Of a stretch of 64,000 bases of DNA, positions 1-8,799 are shown in pieces. Where the stretch lies: positions 48,493-112,492 of the forward strand of contig NZ_JACIYP010000005.1 of the NCBI RefSeq assembly GCF_014359905.1, written 5' to 3'. The notes beneath the pieces were generated by a model. That model worked only from the letters and a program-made list of their open reading frames with translations, did not search any database and had not been told where the DNA came from. Each line of letters opens with the position of its first letter. The stretch's first letter is position 1. The stretch is from Hoeflea sp. (lineage in GTDB: Bacteria > Pseudomonadota > Alphaproteobacteria > Rhizobiales > Rhizobiaceae). Position numbers and translations under genes: made by a program.

Positions 1-227
1 AATGCGGCGGCGCCTGCGCCTGCGCCACCTGCCACGTTCATGTCGCGCCGGACTGGACCGGCAAGCTCTATCCGATCGAGGCTGAGGAAGAGGACATGCT
101 CGACCAAGCCTTCGACGTCCGCGACAATTCGCGGCTCTCCTGCCAGCTTTTGATGAGCGAGGAGCTCGATGGTCTCGAAGTGACGCTGGCGCCCGGAACC
201 GAACGCCAGGACCGCGACGCGGCCTGA
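1..227 (+). CDS. [2Fe-2S] ferredoxin, C-terminal part (5' end outside window)
   Basis: The frame is open from base 3 to a TGA at 225-227 and encodes the last 74 residues of an adrenodoxin-type ferredoxin. The cluster loop is visible at the left edge (CGGACACATCHV), and a later Cys in LSCQL gives the fourth ligand, so cluster ligands are intact in the visible part. The family passes single electrons to oxygenases or Fe-S assembly; the partner is not visible. The N-terminus lies outside the window. It ends 72 bases before the LysR gene on the same strand; whether the two are cotranscribed cannot be told. Confidence 0.9.
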   Translation, partial: CGGACACATCHVHVAPDWTGKLYPIEAEEEDMLDQAFDVRDNSRLSCQLLMSEELDGLEVTLAPGTERQDRDAA

Positions 228-299
228 TCGCAATGCCGCCATCGCGGCGTCGCTTGCGCTGCTTGCGTGATGCAGTCCGGTCATGCGAGCTTGGCTGTC

Positions 300-1196
300 A
301 TGATCGACAAGCTCGAATTCTTCATTGTGCTGGCGCGCGAGCGGCATTTCGGCCGGGCGGCAGAGGAGTGCGGCGTCACCCAGCCGACCCTGTCGGCGTC
401 GCTCAAGCAGCTTGAAGAGCAACTGGGCGTCACGCTGGTGCAGCGCGGCTCGCGCTATCAGGGACTGACGCCCGAAGGCCAGCGGGTGCTGGAATGGGCC
501 CGGCGCATCGTCGGCGACGCCCGAACCATGCGCGAGGAGATGAAGGCCGCGCGCAAGGGATTGTCGGGCCATGCCCGCATCGCCGTCATTCCCACGGCAA
601 CCTACATGGTCACCGACCTCACCGTCGCCTTCACCGAAAAGCATCCCGGGGTGACCCTGTCCGTGACCTCCTGCACCAGTTACCAGGTGCTCTCGCGGCT
701 GGAAAACTTCGAGATCGACGTCGGCATCAGCTATCTGGAGAACGAGCCCACGGGCCGCGTCGCAACCGTTCCGCTCTATGCCGAGCGCTACCAGCTCATC
801 ACCTCCGCCGGTCAGGCTTTTGCCGACCGGGACAAGGTGACATGGGCGGAAGTCGCCGCCTTGCCGCTGTGTCTGCTGACCCCCGACATGCAGAACAGGC
901 GCATCATCAACCAGCACCTCACCGAGGCCGGCGCCACCGCCAAGCCGACGCTGGAATCCAATTCCATGATTGTGCTGTTCTCCCACATCCGCACCGGCAA
1001 ATGGGCCTCGATCATGCCTGTCAACCTGGCCGAAACGCTGGGTTTTGGCGACGACATAAAATCCATTCCCATCGTTGAACCGGACGCATCCCACATCGTC
1101 GGCATGATTGCCGCACCCCGCGAACCGCATACGCCGATCGTCTCGGCACTGCTGCACGAGGCGAGGGCCTTCGCCCGCAAGCTGTCGCAACGATAG
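300..1196 (+). CDS. LysR-family transcriptional regulator upstream of formate dehydrogenase operon
   Basis: This 298-aa protein has an N-terminal winged helix-turn-helix (about residues 5-62, FGRAAEECGVTQPTLSASLK) followed by a periplasmic-binding-protein-like effector domain typical of LysR regulators. The start at 300 gives the usual MIDKLEFF family N-terminus; an in-frame ATG at 267 would add 11 residues with no family similarity. It lies directly upstream of and co-directional with the fds genes, so it is probably their activator, as LysR regulators are in other fds clusters. Its stop codon lies inside an inverted repeat that may be its own binding site. The effector (formate or a metal signal) is not known. 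Confidence 0.9.
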   Translation: MIDKLEFFIVLARERHFGRAAEECGVTQPTLSASLKQLEEQLGVTLVQRGSRYQGLTPEGQRVLEWARRIVGDARTMREEMKAARKGLSGHARIAVIPTATYMVTDLTVAFTEKHPGVTLSVTSCTSYQVLSRLENFEIDVGISYLENEPTGRVATVPLYAERYQLITSAGQAFADRDKVTWAEVAALPLCLLTPDMQNRRIINQHLTEAGATAKPTLESNSMIVLFSHIRTGKWASIMPVNLAETLGFGDDIKSIPIVEPDASHIVGMIAAPREPHTPIVSALLHEARAFARKLSQR

Positions 1197-1239
1197 ATTT
1201 TTTCTATCGCACCACGGAGATGCTCCCTTGATTCAAGGG
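1191..1239. promoter_or_regulatory. Two adjacent palindromes before fdsG, candidate LysR-regulator operator
   Basis: The first palindrome is CGATAGA-TTTTT-TCTATCG (1191-1209), which contains ATAG-N7-CTAT and so fits the T-N11-A rule of LysR binding sites. The second is CCCTTGA-T-TCAAGGG (1225-1239). Their centres are 32 bases apart, about three helical turns, and both lie upstream of the fdsG start at 1290. The first overlaps the stop codon of the LysR gene. Their role as recognition and activation sites is inference from position and symmetry. Confidence 0.5.
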
Positions 1240-1289
1240 CTTGTTGGCTGACAATGGTGGTTGACGTCATGCCGGTGGAGGAGCTTCGC

Positions 1290-1769
1290 ATGGATTCACG
1301 CCAGATGGACGCGGACATTGCGTCGCGGACCGAAGCGATCGTCGGGCGGCTGAAGCCGCTCGAGGGTCCGCTTTTGCCGATTCTGCACGATGTCCAGGCC
1401 GAGTTCGGCTATGTGCCGCAGGCTTCGCTTCCGGTGATCGCGCACGGGCTCAACCTGTCGCGCGCGGAAGTGCATGGCGTGGTCAGCTTCTACCATAATT
1501 ACCGCGAAACACCCGCCGGCCGCCATGTGATCAAGCTGTGCCGGGCCGAAGCCTGCCAATCCATGGGCGCCAATGAGCTTGCCGACAGGCTGCTCGGGCT
1601 TCTGGGGCTTGACTGGCATGAGACCAGCGCGGACGGCGCGGTCACGATAGAGCCTGTCTATTGTCTCGGGCTGTGCGCCTGCGCGCCGGCGGCCATGGTC
1701 GACGGCGAAGTCATCGGCCGGCTGGACGCGGACGCGATCCAGGATCTGGCGTTGGCGGTGCGGGCATGA
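1290..1769 (+). CDS. fdsG: NAD-dependent formate dehydrogenase gamma subunit FdsG (24 kDa-like)
   Basis: This 159-aa protein resembles NuoE, the 24 kDa subunit of complex I, and carries one [2Fe-2S] cluster. The ligand pairs are visible as CRAEAC and CLGLCAC. In FdsABG enzymes it sits next to FdsB in the NAD-reducing diaphorase module. The start at 1290 is preferred over 1254 because GGAGGAG lies at 1277-1283, six bases upstream. Its TGA overlaps the fdsB ATG, which indicates translational coupling. It is the first structural gene of the operon. Confidence 0.93.
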   Translation: MDSRQMDADIASRTEAIVGRLKPLEGPLLPILHDVQAEFGYVPQASLPVIAHGLNLSRAEVHGVVSFYHNYRETPAGRHVIKLCRAEACQSMGANELADRLLGLLGLDWHETSADGAVTIEPVYCLGLCACAPAAMVDGEVIGRLDADAIQDLALAVRA

Positions 1770-3322
1770 GCGTGAAGATCTATATTCCGGGCGATTCCGG
1801 CGCGCTCGCCGTGGGCGCGGACAAGGTTGCCATCCGCATGGCGGAAGCCATCGCCGCGCGCGATCTCGATGTCGAGATTGTGCGCAACGGCTCGCGGGGC
1901 CTGTACTGGCTGGAGCCGATGATCGAGGTAGAAACGGCAAGGGGCAGGGTGGCCTATGGTCCGGTCAGGCCTTCCGATGTCGATGGCCTGCTGTCGTCGG
2001 GCCTCCTCGAAGGCAGCGATCATCCGCTCTGTCTCGGGACAACGGCGGATATCCCGTATCTCAAGCGCCAGACCCGGCTTACCTTTGCCCGCTGCGGCAT
2101 CACCGATCCGCTGTCGCTCGACGACTATCGCAGTCATGGCGGGCTGGCCGGGCTGATCAACGCGGTGGCGATGACGCCGGCGGCAATTGTCCAGGAGGTC
2201 ACGGACTCGGGCCTGCGGGGCCGCGGCGGCGCGGGCTTTCCGACCGGCATCAAGTGGAAGACCGTGCTGGAGACCGGGGCCACGCAGAAATACATCGTCT
2301 GCAATGCGGACGAGGGCGATTCGGGCACCTTCGCCGACCGCATGATCATGGAGGGCGATCCCTTCGTGCTGATCGAGGGCATGGCGATCGCCGGCATCGC
2401 GGTCGGGGCTTCGAAGGGCTATGTCTACACCCGCTCCGAATATCCCCATGCCATCCGGATGATGACGCGCGCGATCGAAATCGCGCGCAAAAACAATATC
2501 CTCGGGCCGTCGGTTCTCGGCTCCGGGCATTCATTCGACATGGAAGTCCGCGAAGGCGCGGGCGCCTATGTCTGCGGCGAGGAGACGGCGCTGCTCGAGA
2601 GCCTGGAAGGCCGCCGCGGCGTGGTTCGCGCCAAGCCGCCCTTGCCGGCGCACAAGGGTTTTCTCGGCCGCCCGACGGTGGTCAACAACGTGATTTCGCT
2701 CGCCTCCGTGCCGATCATCATGGACAAGGGCGCCGACCATTATCGCGATTTCGGCATGGGCCGGTCGCGCGGCACGATTCCGGTGCAGATTGCCGGCAAC
2801 GTCAAGCATGGCGGATTGTTCGAGGCAGCCTTCGGCATGACGCTGGGCGACCTGGTCGACGACATCGGCGGCGGCACGGCCAGCGGCCGGCCGGTCAAGG
2901 CGGTGCAGGTAGGCGGGCCGCTCGGCGCCTATTTCCCGCGTGAGATGTTCGACACGCCGTTCGACTACGAGGCGTTCACGGCCAAGGGCGGGCTGATCGG
3001 CCATGCCGGCATCGTCGTCTTCGACGACACCGCCGACATGCTCAAGCAGGCGCGCTTCGCCTTCGAATTCTGCGCCATCGAGAGCTGCGGCAAGTGCACG
3101 CCCTGCCGCATCGGATCGACCCGCGGCGTCGAGGTGATCGACCGCATCGCTGCCGGGATCGAACCGGAAAAGCAGAAGGACCTGGTCGCGGACCTGTGCA
3201 ACACGATGAAGTTCGGCTCGCTGTGCGCACTGGGCGGATTCACGCCCTATCCGGTGATGAGCGCGCTCACGCATTTTCCCGACGATTTCAAGCCGCGCCA
3301 ACTGGCGGAGGCGGCCGAATGA
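1766..3322 (+). CDS. fdsB: NAD-dependent formate dehydrogenase beta subunit FdsB (51 kDa-like, NAD/FMN)
   Basis: This 518-aa subunit holds FMN, the NAD site and a [4Fe-4S] cluster and transfers electrons from formate oxidation to NAD+. An N-terminal thioredoxin-like extension (about residues 1-100) precedes the NuoF-like core. The core shows the glycine-rich nucleotide-binding segment RGRGGAGFPTGIKW and the cluster motif ESCGKCTPCRIGSTRG near the C-terminus. The start at 1766 overlaps the fdsG stop (ATGA). Its own stop overlaps the ATG of the following small gene in the same way. The N-terminal extension and gene context separate it from NuoF of complex I. Confidence 0.95.
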   Translation: MSVKIYIPGDSGALAVGADKVAIRMAEAIAARDLDVEIVRNGSRGLYWLEPMIEVETARGRVAYGPVRPSDVDGLLSSGLLEGSDHPLCLGTTADIPYLKRQTRLTFARCGITDPLSLDDYRSHGGLAGLINAVAMTPAAIVQEVTDSGLRGRGGAGFPTGIKWKTVLETGATQKYIVCNADEGDSGTFADRMIMEGDPFVLIEGMAIAGIAVGASKGYVYTRSEYPHAIRMMTRAIEIARKNNILGPSVLGSGHSFDMEVREGAGAYVCGEETALLESLEGRRGVVRAKPPLPAHKGFLGRPTVVNNVISLASVPIIMDKGADHYRDFGMGRSRGTIPVQIAGNVKHGGLFEAAFGMTLGDLVDDIGGGTASGRPVKAVQVGGPLGAYFPREMFDTPFDYEAFTAKGGLIGHAGIVVFDDTADMLKQARFAFEFCAIESCGKCTPCRIGSTRGVEVIDRIAAGIEPEKQKDLVADLCNTMKFGSLCALGGFTPYPVMSALTHFPDDFKPRQLAEAAE

Positions 3323-3534
3323 GCGACACCGGCAAGGTCAAGGGACCCGCATCCTACTTTCCGTCGATCATCAAGACCTACGGAAAGCCGATCGAGCACT
3401 GGCAGGAGATCATCCGCGCGCAGGATGGGATGACGCACATGCAGATCGTCAATTTTCGCAAGGCCAATCACCAGCTCGGCCATGGTCATGCAAATGCGCT
3501 GGTGGCGGCGACGCTGGCCGAGCGCAAGGCGTAA
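3319..3534 (+). CDS. Small DUF4287-type protein inside the fds operon
   Basis: This 71-aa protein contains the motifs KGPASYFPSIIKTYGKPIEHW and KANHQLGHGHANALV, which I recognise as the DUF4287 fold, a short domain without assigned function. It has no membrane segment or signal peptide. The ATG overlaps the fdsB stop codon (ATGA), so it is translated with the formate dehydrogenase subunits; fdsA follows after 63 bases with its own strong ribosome site. Nothing in the sequence shows a catalytic residue. A role in assembling or stabilising the complex is only a guess from the coupling; it is distinct from the FdsD gene found later in the operon. Confidence 0.75.
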   Translation: MSDTGKVKGPASYFPSIIKTYGKPIEHWQEIIRAQDGMTHMQIVNFRKANHQLGHGHANALVAATLAERKA

Positions 3535-3597
3535 GCAGAACAGACGACCGACCGTCCGGCCTCGGGCCGCGGCGGAACGATTTATCCGGAGGATAGA

Positions 3598-6483
3598 ATG
3601 CCCCTGATCCAGGAAATCGACTACGGCACCCCGGCCTCGAAAGCCGAAAAGACCGTCCGGCTTGTGATCGACGGCACCACGATCGATGTGCCCGAGGGCA
3701 CCTCGGTGATGCGCGCCTCGATGGAGGCGGGCATCCAGGTGCCGAAGCTCTGCGCCACCGACATGGTCGACGCCTTCGGCTCCTGCCGGCTCTGCCTGGT
3801 CGAAATCGAGGGCCGCAACGGCACACCCGCCTCCTGCACCACGCCAGTGGCGGAAGGCATGGTGGTCCACACCCAGACCGGGCGCCTGAAGGACATCCGC
3901 CGCGGCGTGATGGAGCTCTATATTTCCGACCACCCGCTCGACTGCCTGACCTGCGCCGCCAACGGCGACTGCGAGCTGCAGGACATGGCCGGCGCCGTGG
4001 GCCTGCGCGACGTGCGCTACGGCTATGAGGGCGAGAACCATGTGCATGCGCGGCAGAACGGCGAGGCCAATCCGCGCTACATGGCCAAGGACGAATCCAA
4101 CCCCTATTTCACCTATGATCCGGCCAAATGCATCGTCTGCTCGCGCTGCGTGCGCGCCTGCGAGGAGGTGCAGGGCACCTTTGCACTGACCATCGAGGGC
4201 AGGGGATTCGAAAGCCGTGTGTCGCCGGGCATGCATGAGAGCTTCATGAATTCCGAATGCGTTTCCTGCGGCGCCTGCGTGCAGGCCTGCCCGACGGCGA
4301 CGCTTCAGGAGAAGTCGGTGATCGCCATCGGCCAGCCCGAGCATTCGGTGGTCACAACTTGCGCCTATTGCGGCGTCGGCTGCTCGTTCAAGGCCGAGAT
4401 GCGCGGCGAGGAAGTCGTCCGCATGGTGCCGTGGAAGGACGGCAAGGCCAATCGCGGCCATTCCTGCGTCAAGGGTCGCTTCGCCTGGGGTTACGCCACC
4501 CACAAGGACCGCATTCTCAACCCGATGGTGCGCGAGAAGACCACCGATCCTTGGCGTGAAGTCAGCTGGGACGAGGCCTTTGCCCATGTCGCCAAGGAAT
4601 TCCGCCGGCTGCAGTTCCAGTATGGCAAGGGATCGATCGGCGGCATCACCTCGTCGCGCTGCACCAATGAGGAAACCTTCCTGGTGCAGAAGCTGGTGCG
4701 CGCCGGCTTCGGCAACAACAATGTCGACACCTGCGCCCGCGTCTGCCATTCGCCGACCGGCTATGGCCTGGGCAAGGCCTTCGGCACCTCGGCCGGCACC
4801 CAGGATTTCGATTCGGTCGAGCACACCGACGTGGTGATCCTGATCGGCGCCAACCCGACCGACGGCCACCCTGTTTTCGCCTCGCGGCTGAAGAAGCGGC
4901 TGCGCGCTGGCGCGAAACTGATCGTCATCGATCCGCGCCGCATCGACCTGGTGCGCTCGGCCCATGTCGAGGCGAGCCATCATCTGCCCTTGCGGCCCGG
5001 CACCAATGTCGCCGTGCTGACCGCGCTCGCCCATGTGATCGTCACCGAAGGCCTGTTCGACGAGGCCTTCATCCGCGAGCGCTGCGACTGGTCGGAATTC
5101 GAGGACTGGGCGAGTTTCGTCGCCGAGCCTGCCCATTCGCCCGAAGCCACCGAGCAATTCACCGGCGTCAAGCCCGAGGACGTGCGGGGCGCTGCCCGGC
5201 TCTATGCCCGCGGCGGCAATGGTGCGATCTATTACGGCCTTGGCGTCACCGAGCACAGCCAGGGCTCGACCACGGTGATGGCGATCGCCAACCTCGCCAT
5301 GGTGACCGGCAACATCGGCCGCCCGGGCGTCGGTGTGAACCCGCTTCGCGGCCAGAACAACGTGCAGGGCGCCTGCGACATGGGCTCGTTCCCGCACGAA
5401 CTGCCGGGATACCGGCATATTTCGGGCACGGAAGTCCGCGACGTCTTCGAAAAACTCTGGGGCGTGGAACTCAATCCCGAGCCGGGTCTCCGAATCCCCA
5501 ACATGCTCGACGCCGCCGTCGACGGCACGTTCCGCGGCATCTACATCCAGGGCGAGGACATTCTGCAGTCCGATCCCGACACCAAGCACGTTCAGGCAGG
5601 GCTGGCGGCGATGGAATGCGTGGTCGTCCACGACCTGTTCCTGAACGAGACCGCCAACTACGCCCATGTGTTCCTGCCCGGTTCGACCTTCCTCGAAAAG
5701 GACGGCACCTTCACCAATGCCGAACGCCGCATCAACCGCGTGCGCAAGGTGATGAGCCCGAAGAACGGCCTGGCCGACTGGGAAGTGACGCTCAAACTGG
5801 CGCAGGCCATGGGGCTCAACTGGAATTACAGCCATCCGTCGCAGATCATGGACGAAGTCGCGGCCACCACGCCGAGCTTCGCCAATGTGAGCTATGCGCT
5901 TCTCGAAGAGAAGGGCTCCGTGCAATGGCCCTGCAACGAAGCCAATCCCGAGGGTACGCCGGTGATGCATCTCGACGGCTTCGTGCGCGGCAAGGGCAAG
6001 TTCATCCGCACCGAATATGTGGCGACCGACGAGCGCTCCGGCCCGCGTTTCCCGCTGCTGCTGACAACAGGCCGGATTCTGAGCCAGTACAATGTCGGCG
6101 CCCAGACTCGGCGCACCGACAACGTCGCCTGGCACGCCGAGGACATGCTGGAGATCCATCCACATGACGCCGAGCAGCGCGGCATCCGCGACGGCGACCT
6201 GGTCAAGCTGGCGAGCCGCTCGGGCGAGACGGCGTTGCACGCCACCATCACCGAGCGCGTGGCGCCGGGCGTGGTCTACACCACCTTCCACCATCCCGGC
6301 ACCCAGGCCAATGTAATCACCACCGACTTCACCGACTGGGCCACCAACTGCCCGGAATACAAGGTGACCGCGGTGCAGGTGACGCCGTCCAACGGCCCGA
6401 CCCCATGGCAGCGCGACTATGAGGCGCAGGCCGCGCAGTCGCGCCGGATCGCCGTCGAAGAGGCTCTGGAGCCTGCCGAATAG
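3598..6483 (+). CDS. fdsA: NAD-dependent formate dehydrogenase catalytic alpha subunit FdsA (molybdopterin)
   Basis: FdsA (961 aa) oxidises formate to CO2 at a bis-molybdopterin guanine dinucleotide centre and passes electrons along Fe-S clusters to FdsB. Domains in order: [2Fe-2S] region with SCRLCLVEIEG; His-Cys region HPLDCLTC near residue 112; ferredoxin clusters KCIVCSRC near 177 and ECVSCGAC near 220; molybdopterin Fe4S4 domain starting TTCAYCGVGC near 253; catalytic domain; C-terminal dinucleotide-binding domain from about 840. The metal ligand is Cys383 with His384 in VCHSPTG, so this is a cysteine rather than selenocysteine enzyme. GGAGG at 3588-3592 supports the ATG at 3598. Confidence 0.96.
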   Translation: MPLIQEIDYGTPASKAEKTVRLVIDGTTIDVPEGTSVMRASMEAGIQVPKLCATDMVDAFGSCRLCLVEIEGRNGTPASCTTPVAEGMVVHTQTGRLKDIRRGVMELYISDHPLDCLTCAANGDCELQDMAGAVGLRDVRYGYEGENHVHARQNGEANPRYMAKDESNPYFTYDPAKCIVCSRCVRACEEVQGTFALTIEGRGFESRVSPGMHESFMNSECVSCGACVQACPTATLQEKSVIAIGQPEHSVVTTCAYCGVGCSFKAEMRGEEVVRMVPWKDGKANRGHSCVKGRFAWGYATHKDRILNPMVREKTTDPWREVSWDEAFAHVAKEFRRLQFQYGKGSIGGITSSRCTNEETFLVQKLVRAGFGNNNVDTCARVCHSPTGYGLGKAFGTSAGTQDFDSVEHTDVVILIGANPTDGHPVFASRLKKRLRAGAKLIVIDPRRIDLVRSAHVEASHHLPLRPGTNVAVLTALAHVIVTEGLFDEAFIRERCDWSEFEDWASFVAEPAHSPEATEQFTGVKPEDVRGAARLYARGGNGAIYYGLGVTEHSQGSTTVMAIANLAMVTGNIGRPGVGVNPLRGQNNVQGACDMGSFPHELPGYRHISGTEVRDVFEKLWGVELNPEPGLRIPNMLDAAVDGTFRGIYIQGEDILQSDPDTKHVQAGLAAMECVVVHDLFLNETANYAHVFLPGSTFLEKDGTFTNAERRINRVRKVMSPKNGLADWEVTLKLAQAMGLNWNYSHPSQIMDEVAATTPSFANVSYALLEEKGSVQWPCNEANPEGTPVMHLDGFVRGKGKFIRTEYVATDERSGPRFPLLLTTGRILSQYNVGAQTRRTDNVAWHAEDMLEIHPHDAEQRGIRDGDLVKLASRSGETALHATITERVAPGVVYTTFHHPGTQANVITTDFTDWATNCPEYKVTAVQVTPSNGPTPWQRDYEAQAAQSRRIAVEEALEPAE

Positions 6484-6503
6484 GCGCGAAAGGGAAAGCA
6501 CGA

Positions 6504-7334
6504 ATGGCGGACGCTCCATCAAGCACGGCCAGGGCCTGGCGCATCGCGGTGAGGGCAGGGGTGGCGACGCCCGGCAGCCGGGCGCTGCCCGAGGAGGTGC
6601 CGGTGGCGCTGTCCTTCGGCGGCACCACCCAGGCGGTGATGATGGCGACGCCCGCGGATCTCACTGATTTCGGCGTCGGCTTTGCGCTGTCGGAGGCCAT
6701 CGTCCGCTCGGCCGATGACATCGTGTCCCTGGAGATTGTCGAGGCCGACCAGGGATTTGACGTGCAGATGCAGCTTTCCGAGGATGTGCAAACGGCGTTT
6801 TCCGCGCGGCGGCGCAGGATGGCGGGACCGGTTGGCTGCGGGCTCTGCGGCATCGAATCGATAGAGGAAGCCTTGCGGGCCTTGCCGGACCGCGAGGCTG
6901 TAGTGCTGGAGGTGGGGGCCGACGATGTGCGCGAGGCGGTGCGTTCGCTGTCGATGCACCAGAAGCTGAGGGCCGAAACCGGCGCCGTGCATGCCGCGGG
7001 CTTCTATGTGCCGGGCAGAGGCATGGAATGCTTGCGCGAGGATGTCGGCCGCCACAATGCGCTCGACAAGCTGATCGGCGCCATGGCGCGCGAGGGCCTG
7101 AAGGCCGCCGACGGCGCCATCGTCATCACCAGCCGGGTTTCGGTGGACATGGTGCAGAAGGCGGTGATCGCCGGCGCCGGGCTGCTGATCGCCGTCTCCG
7201 CGCCGACCGCGCTGGCGGTCAGGACCGCGGAAGCGGCGGGCCTGACGCTGGTCGGCATCGCGCGCGGCGCGGATTTCGAGATTTTCACCCGGGCAGACCG
7301 GATCACACAAGGACGGACCAGCGATGTCGCCTGA
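6504..7334 (+). CDS. fdhD: FdhD, sulfurtransferase for formate dehydrogenase activation
   Basis: This 276-aa protein matches FdhD, the sulfur carrier that delivers sulfur from a cysteine desulfurase to the molybdenum centre and is required for formate dehydrogenase activity. The CxxC pair that carries the sulfur is visible in VGCGLCGIESIEEAL. The segments GMECLREDVGRHNALDKLIG and VIAGAGLLIAVSAPTALAV are also characteristic. The gene lies 20 bases after fdsA and its end overlaps fdsD by 11 bases, so it belongs to the same operon. Confidence 0.95.
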   Translation: MADAPSSTARAWRIAVRAGVATPGSRALPEEVPVALSFGGTTQAVMMATPADLTDFGVGFALSEAIVRSADDIVSLEIVEADQGFDVQMQLSEDVQTAFSARRRRMAGPVGCGLCGIESIEEALRALPDREAVVLEVGADDVREAVRSLSMHQKLRAETGAVHAAGFYVPGRGMECLREDVGRHNALDKLIGAMAREGLKAADGAIVITSRVSVDMVQKAVIAGAGLLIAVSAPTALAVRTAEAAGLTLVGIARGADFEIFTRADRITQGRTSDVA

Positions 7335-7557
7335 CAAATTGCGCTACCAGGCCAACCAGATCGCCACCTTCTTCGCCTCCCAGCCGGAGGACGAGCAGGT
7401 CGAGGGCGTGGCCGATCACATCAACAAGTTCTGGGACCCGAGGATGCGGGCGCAACTCTTCGAGATCACCGATGAGAGCACCGAGGGCTTCAAGCCGATG
7501 GTGGTGGCGGCGCTGCCGCGCATCAGGCGCCCGGAGAGGGTTGAAACTGCAGGCTGA
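7324..7557 (+). CDS. fdsD: Formate dehydrogenase delta subunit FdsD
   Basis: This 77-aa protein starts MSPDKLRYQANQIATFF and contains DHINKFWDPRMRAQL, which match the short FdsD family found at the end of fds operons. FdsD is an accessory protein needed for a mature, molybdenum-loaded enzyme. It overlaps the end of fdhD by 11 bases. It is the last gene of the operon; no clear terminator follows in the 98 bases before the next gene. Confidence 0.92.
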   Translation: MSPDKLRYQANQIATFFASQPEDEQVEGVADHINKFWDPRMRAQLFEITDESTEGFKPMVVAALPRIRRPERVETAG

Positions 7558-7655
7558 GGAAAGCAGCATTTTGCGTCCCGACTATGGCTTTCCCAAGAAG
7601 CTGATATTTGCGACAATTCAACCTGCTCGCCCAGCCCGGAACGGGGAGTTGACCC

Positions 7656-8111
7656 ATGCGCATTCGCCAGGCAAGGCTCGATGAGGCGGGAGTGCTGACT
7701 GAACTGGCGATGCGATCCAAGGCCTCCCATGGCTACAGCAGCGCCTTCATGGAAGCCTGCCGCGATGAGCTCAAGATTGACGAAGAGGCGCTCGCACAGC
7801 GGGATGTGTGGGTCGCTGAAACCGATAATGCAGGCATCGTCGGGTTTTTCGGTCTCTGGCCGCCCGAAGACTCTGTTGCCGAAGTGGACCCTCTGTTTGT
7901 TGATCCCGGGTATCAAAGATGCGGGATTGGCCGCACCCTTTGGGACAGTCTCGAGCACAGAGCCAGATCCGCCAAGGCATCCAAGATCCGGCTTGATGCC
8001 GACCCGAACGCGGTGCGTTTTTATGAGCGCATGGGCTGTGTGGTCACCGGGGAGGCGCCATCAGGATCGATAGCAGGGCGTCTCTTGCCTCAGATGGAAA
8101 AACCGCTCTGA
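7656..8111 (+). CDS. GNAT-family N-acetyltransferase
   Basis: This 151-aa protein has the GNAT fold: an N-terminal MRIRQARLDE strand, the acetyl-CoA pyrophosphate loop seen as PGYQRCGIGRTLWD, and the C-terminal segment NAVRFYERMGCV common in small-molecule acetyltransferases. The substrate cannot be predicted. The start ATG at 7656 follows GGGGAG about nine bases upstream. It is co-directional with fdsD but separated by 98 bases, and probably unrelated to formate metabolism. Confidence 0.85.
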   Translation: MRIRQARLDEAGVLTELAMRSKASHGYSSAFMEACRDELKIDEEALAQRDVWVAETDNAGIVGFFGLWPPEDSVAEVDPLFVDPGYQRCGIGRTLWDSLEHRARSAKASKIRLDADPNAVRFYERMGCVVTGEAPSGSIAGRLLPQMEKPL

Positions 8112-8149
8112 GCCATATGCAGTGTAGAGCCTTCTTCATTCGCCGCCCG

Positions 8150-8743
8150 TCAGATTACCGCCAGCACGACCGAGCCGATCAGCAGCAGCGCGAAGATCAT
8201 GTTGGCGATATGGCCTTTTCTCGGGTCGCTCAACACCGACGACAGGGCAGAGCCGAAGACCAGCCAGGCGGAGTTGACCACGATGATGACCAGGGTCAGT
8301 GCGATGAGTTTGGCGGCGGCGTCGAGGACAACATCTCCGGGGATCAGCACGCTGCCGGAATAGACCGCGCCGATGGCGGCGAAGGCTTTCGGGTTGGCCA
8401 CCGCCAGCAGATAGCCGCTGACGAAAGAGGGCGCCTTGCCGGTCTTGTCGGCGATCGACAGGGCCGGGGCCGTGGCGATTTTGTAGGCGAGATAGAGAAT
8501 GTAGCAAATGGCGAGCACGGTGATGGCATTGACCAGGCCAGGCTGGGTGAGGATGAGGCCGGTCACGCCTGTCGCGATGAGACCGAGCACGGTCGTGGTG
8601 CCCGCGATGATGCCGACGAGATAGTTCACGCCCTTGGCTATGCCAAAGGCGGAGCCGATCGCGGCCGTGCTCAGCGTCGCAGGGCCGGGGCTTCCCATCA
8701 GCGGGAAGGCCGCAAGCAGGAGGACGACAAGACCGTTTCCCAT
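8150..8743 (-). CDS. LysE/RhtB-family amino acid exporter
   Basis: This 197-aa membrane protein has about six hydrophobic segments and the family signature near the N-terminus (PLMGSPGPATLSTAAIGSAF, the GPGP-like motif of LysE/RhtB). Family members export amino acids or their derivatives. The predicted protein fills the usual length of about 200 residues. It is convergent with the GNAT gene, and no regulator lies beside it, so the substrate is unknown. Confidence 0.85.
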   Translation of the reverse strand: MGNGLVVLLLAAFPLMGSPGPATLSTAAIGSAFGIAKGVNYLVGIIAGTTTVLGLIATGVTGLILTQPGLVNAITVLAICYILYLAYKIATAPALSIADKTGKAPSFVSGYLLAVANPKAFAAIGAVYSGSVLIPGDVVLDAAAKLIALTLVIIVVNSAWLVFGSALSSVLSDPRKGHIANMIFALLLIGSVVLAVI

Positions 8744-8799
8744 CCTGTAAGATTAGCGGAATTCGGGACCGGTTGAAGCATGAATTTCAACCCAAGCAG

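Noticed and set aside
1290..6483. Could the NuoE/F/G-like genes be part of respiratory complex I
   Set aside because: FdsA has the molybdopterin domain with the VCH active-site motif, and fdhD and fdsD follow; no other nuo genes are present.
3247..6522. A very long open frame on the minus strand opposite fdsA
   Set aside because: It is antisense to a gene with full domain evidence; its product is His/Gly/Val-rich with no family features. High-GC codon bias creates such frames.
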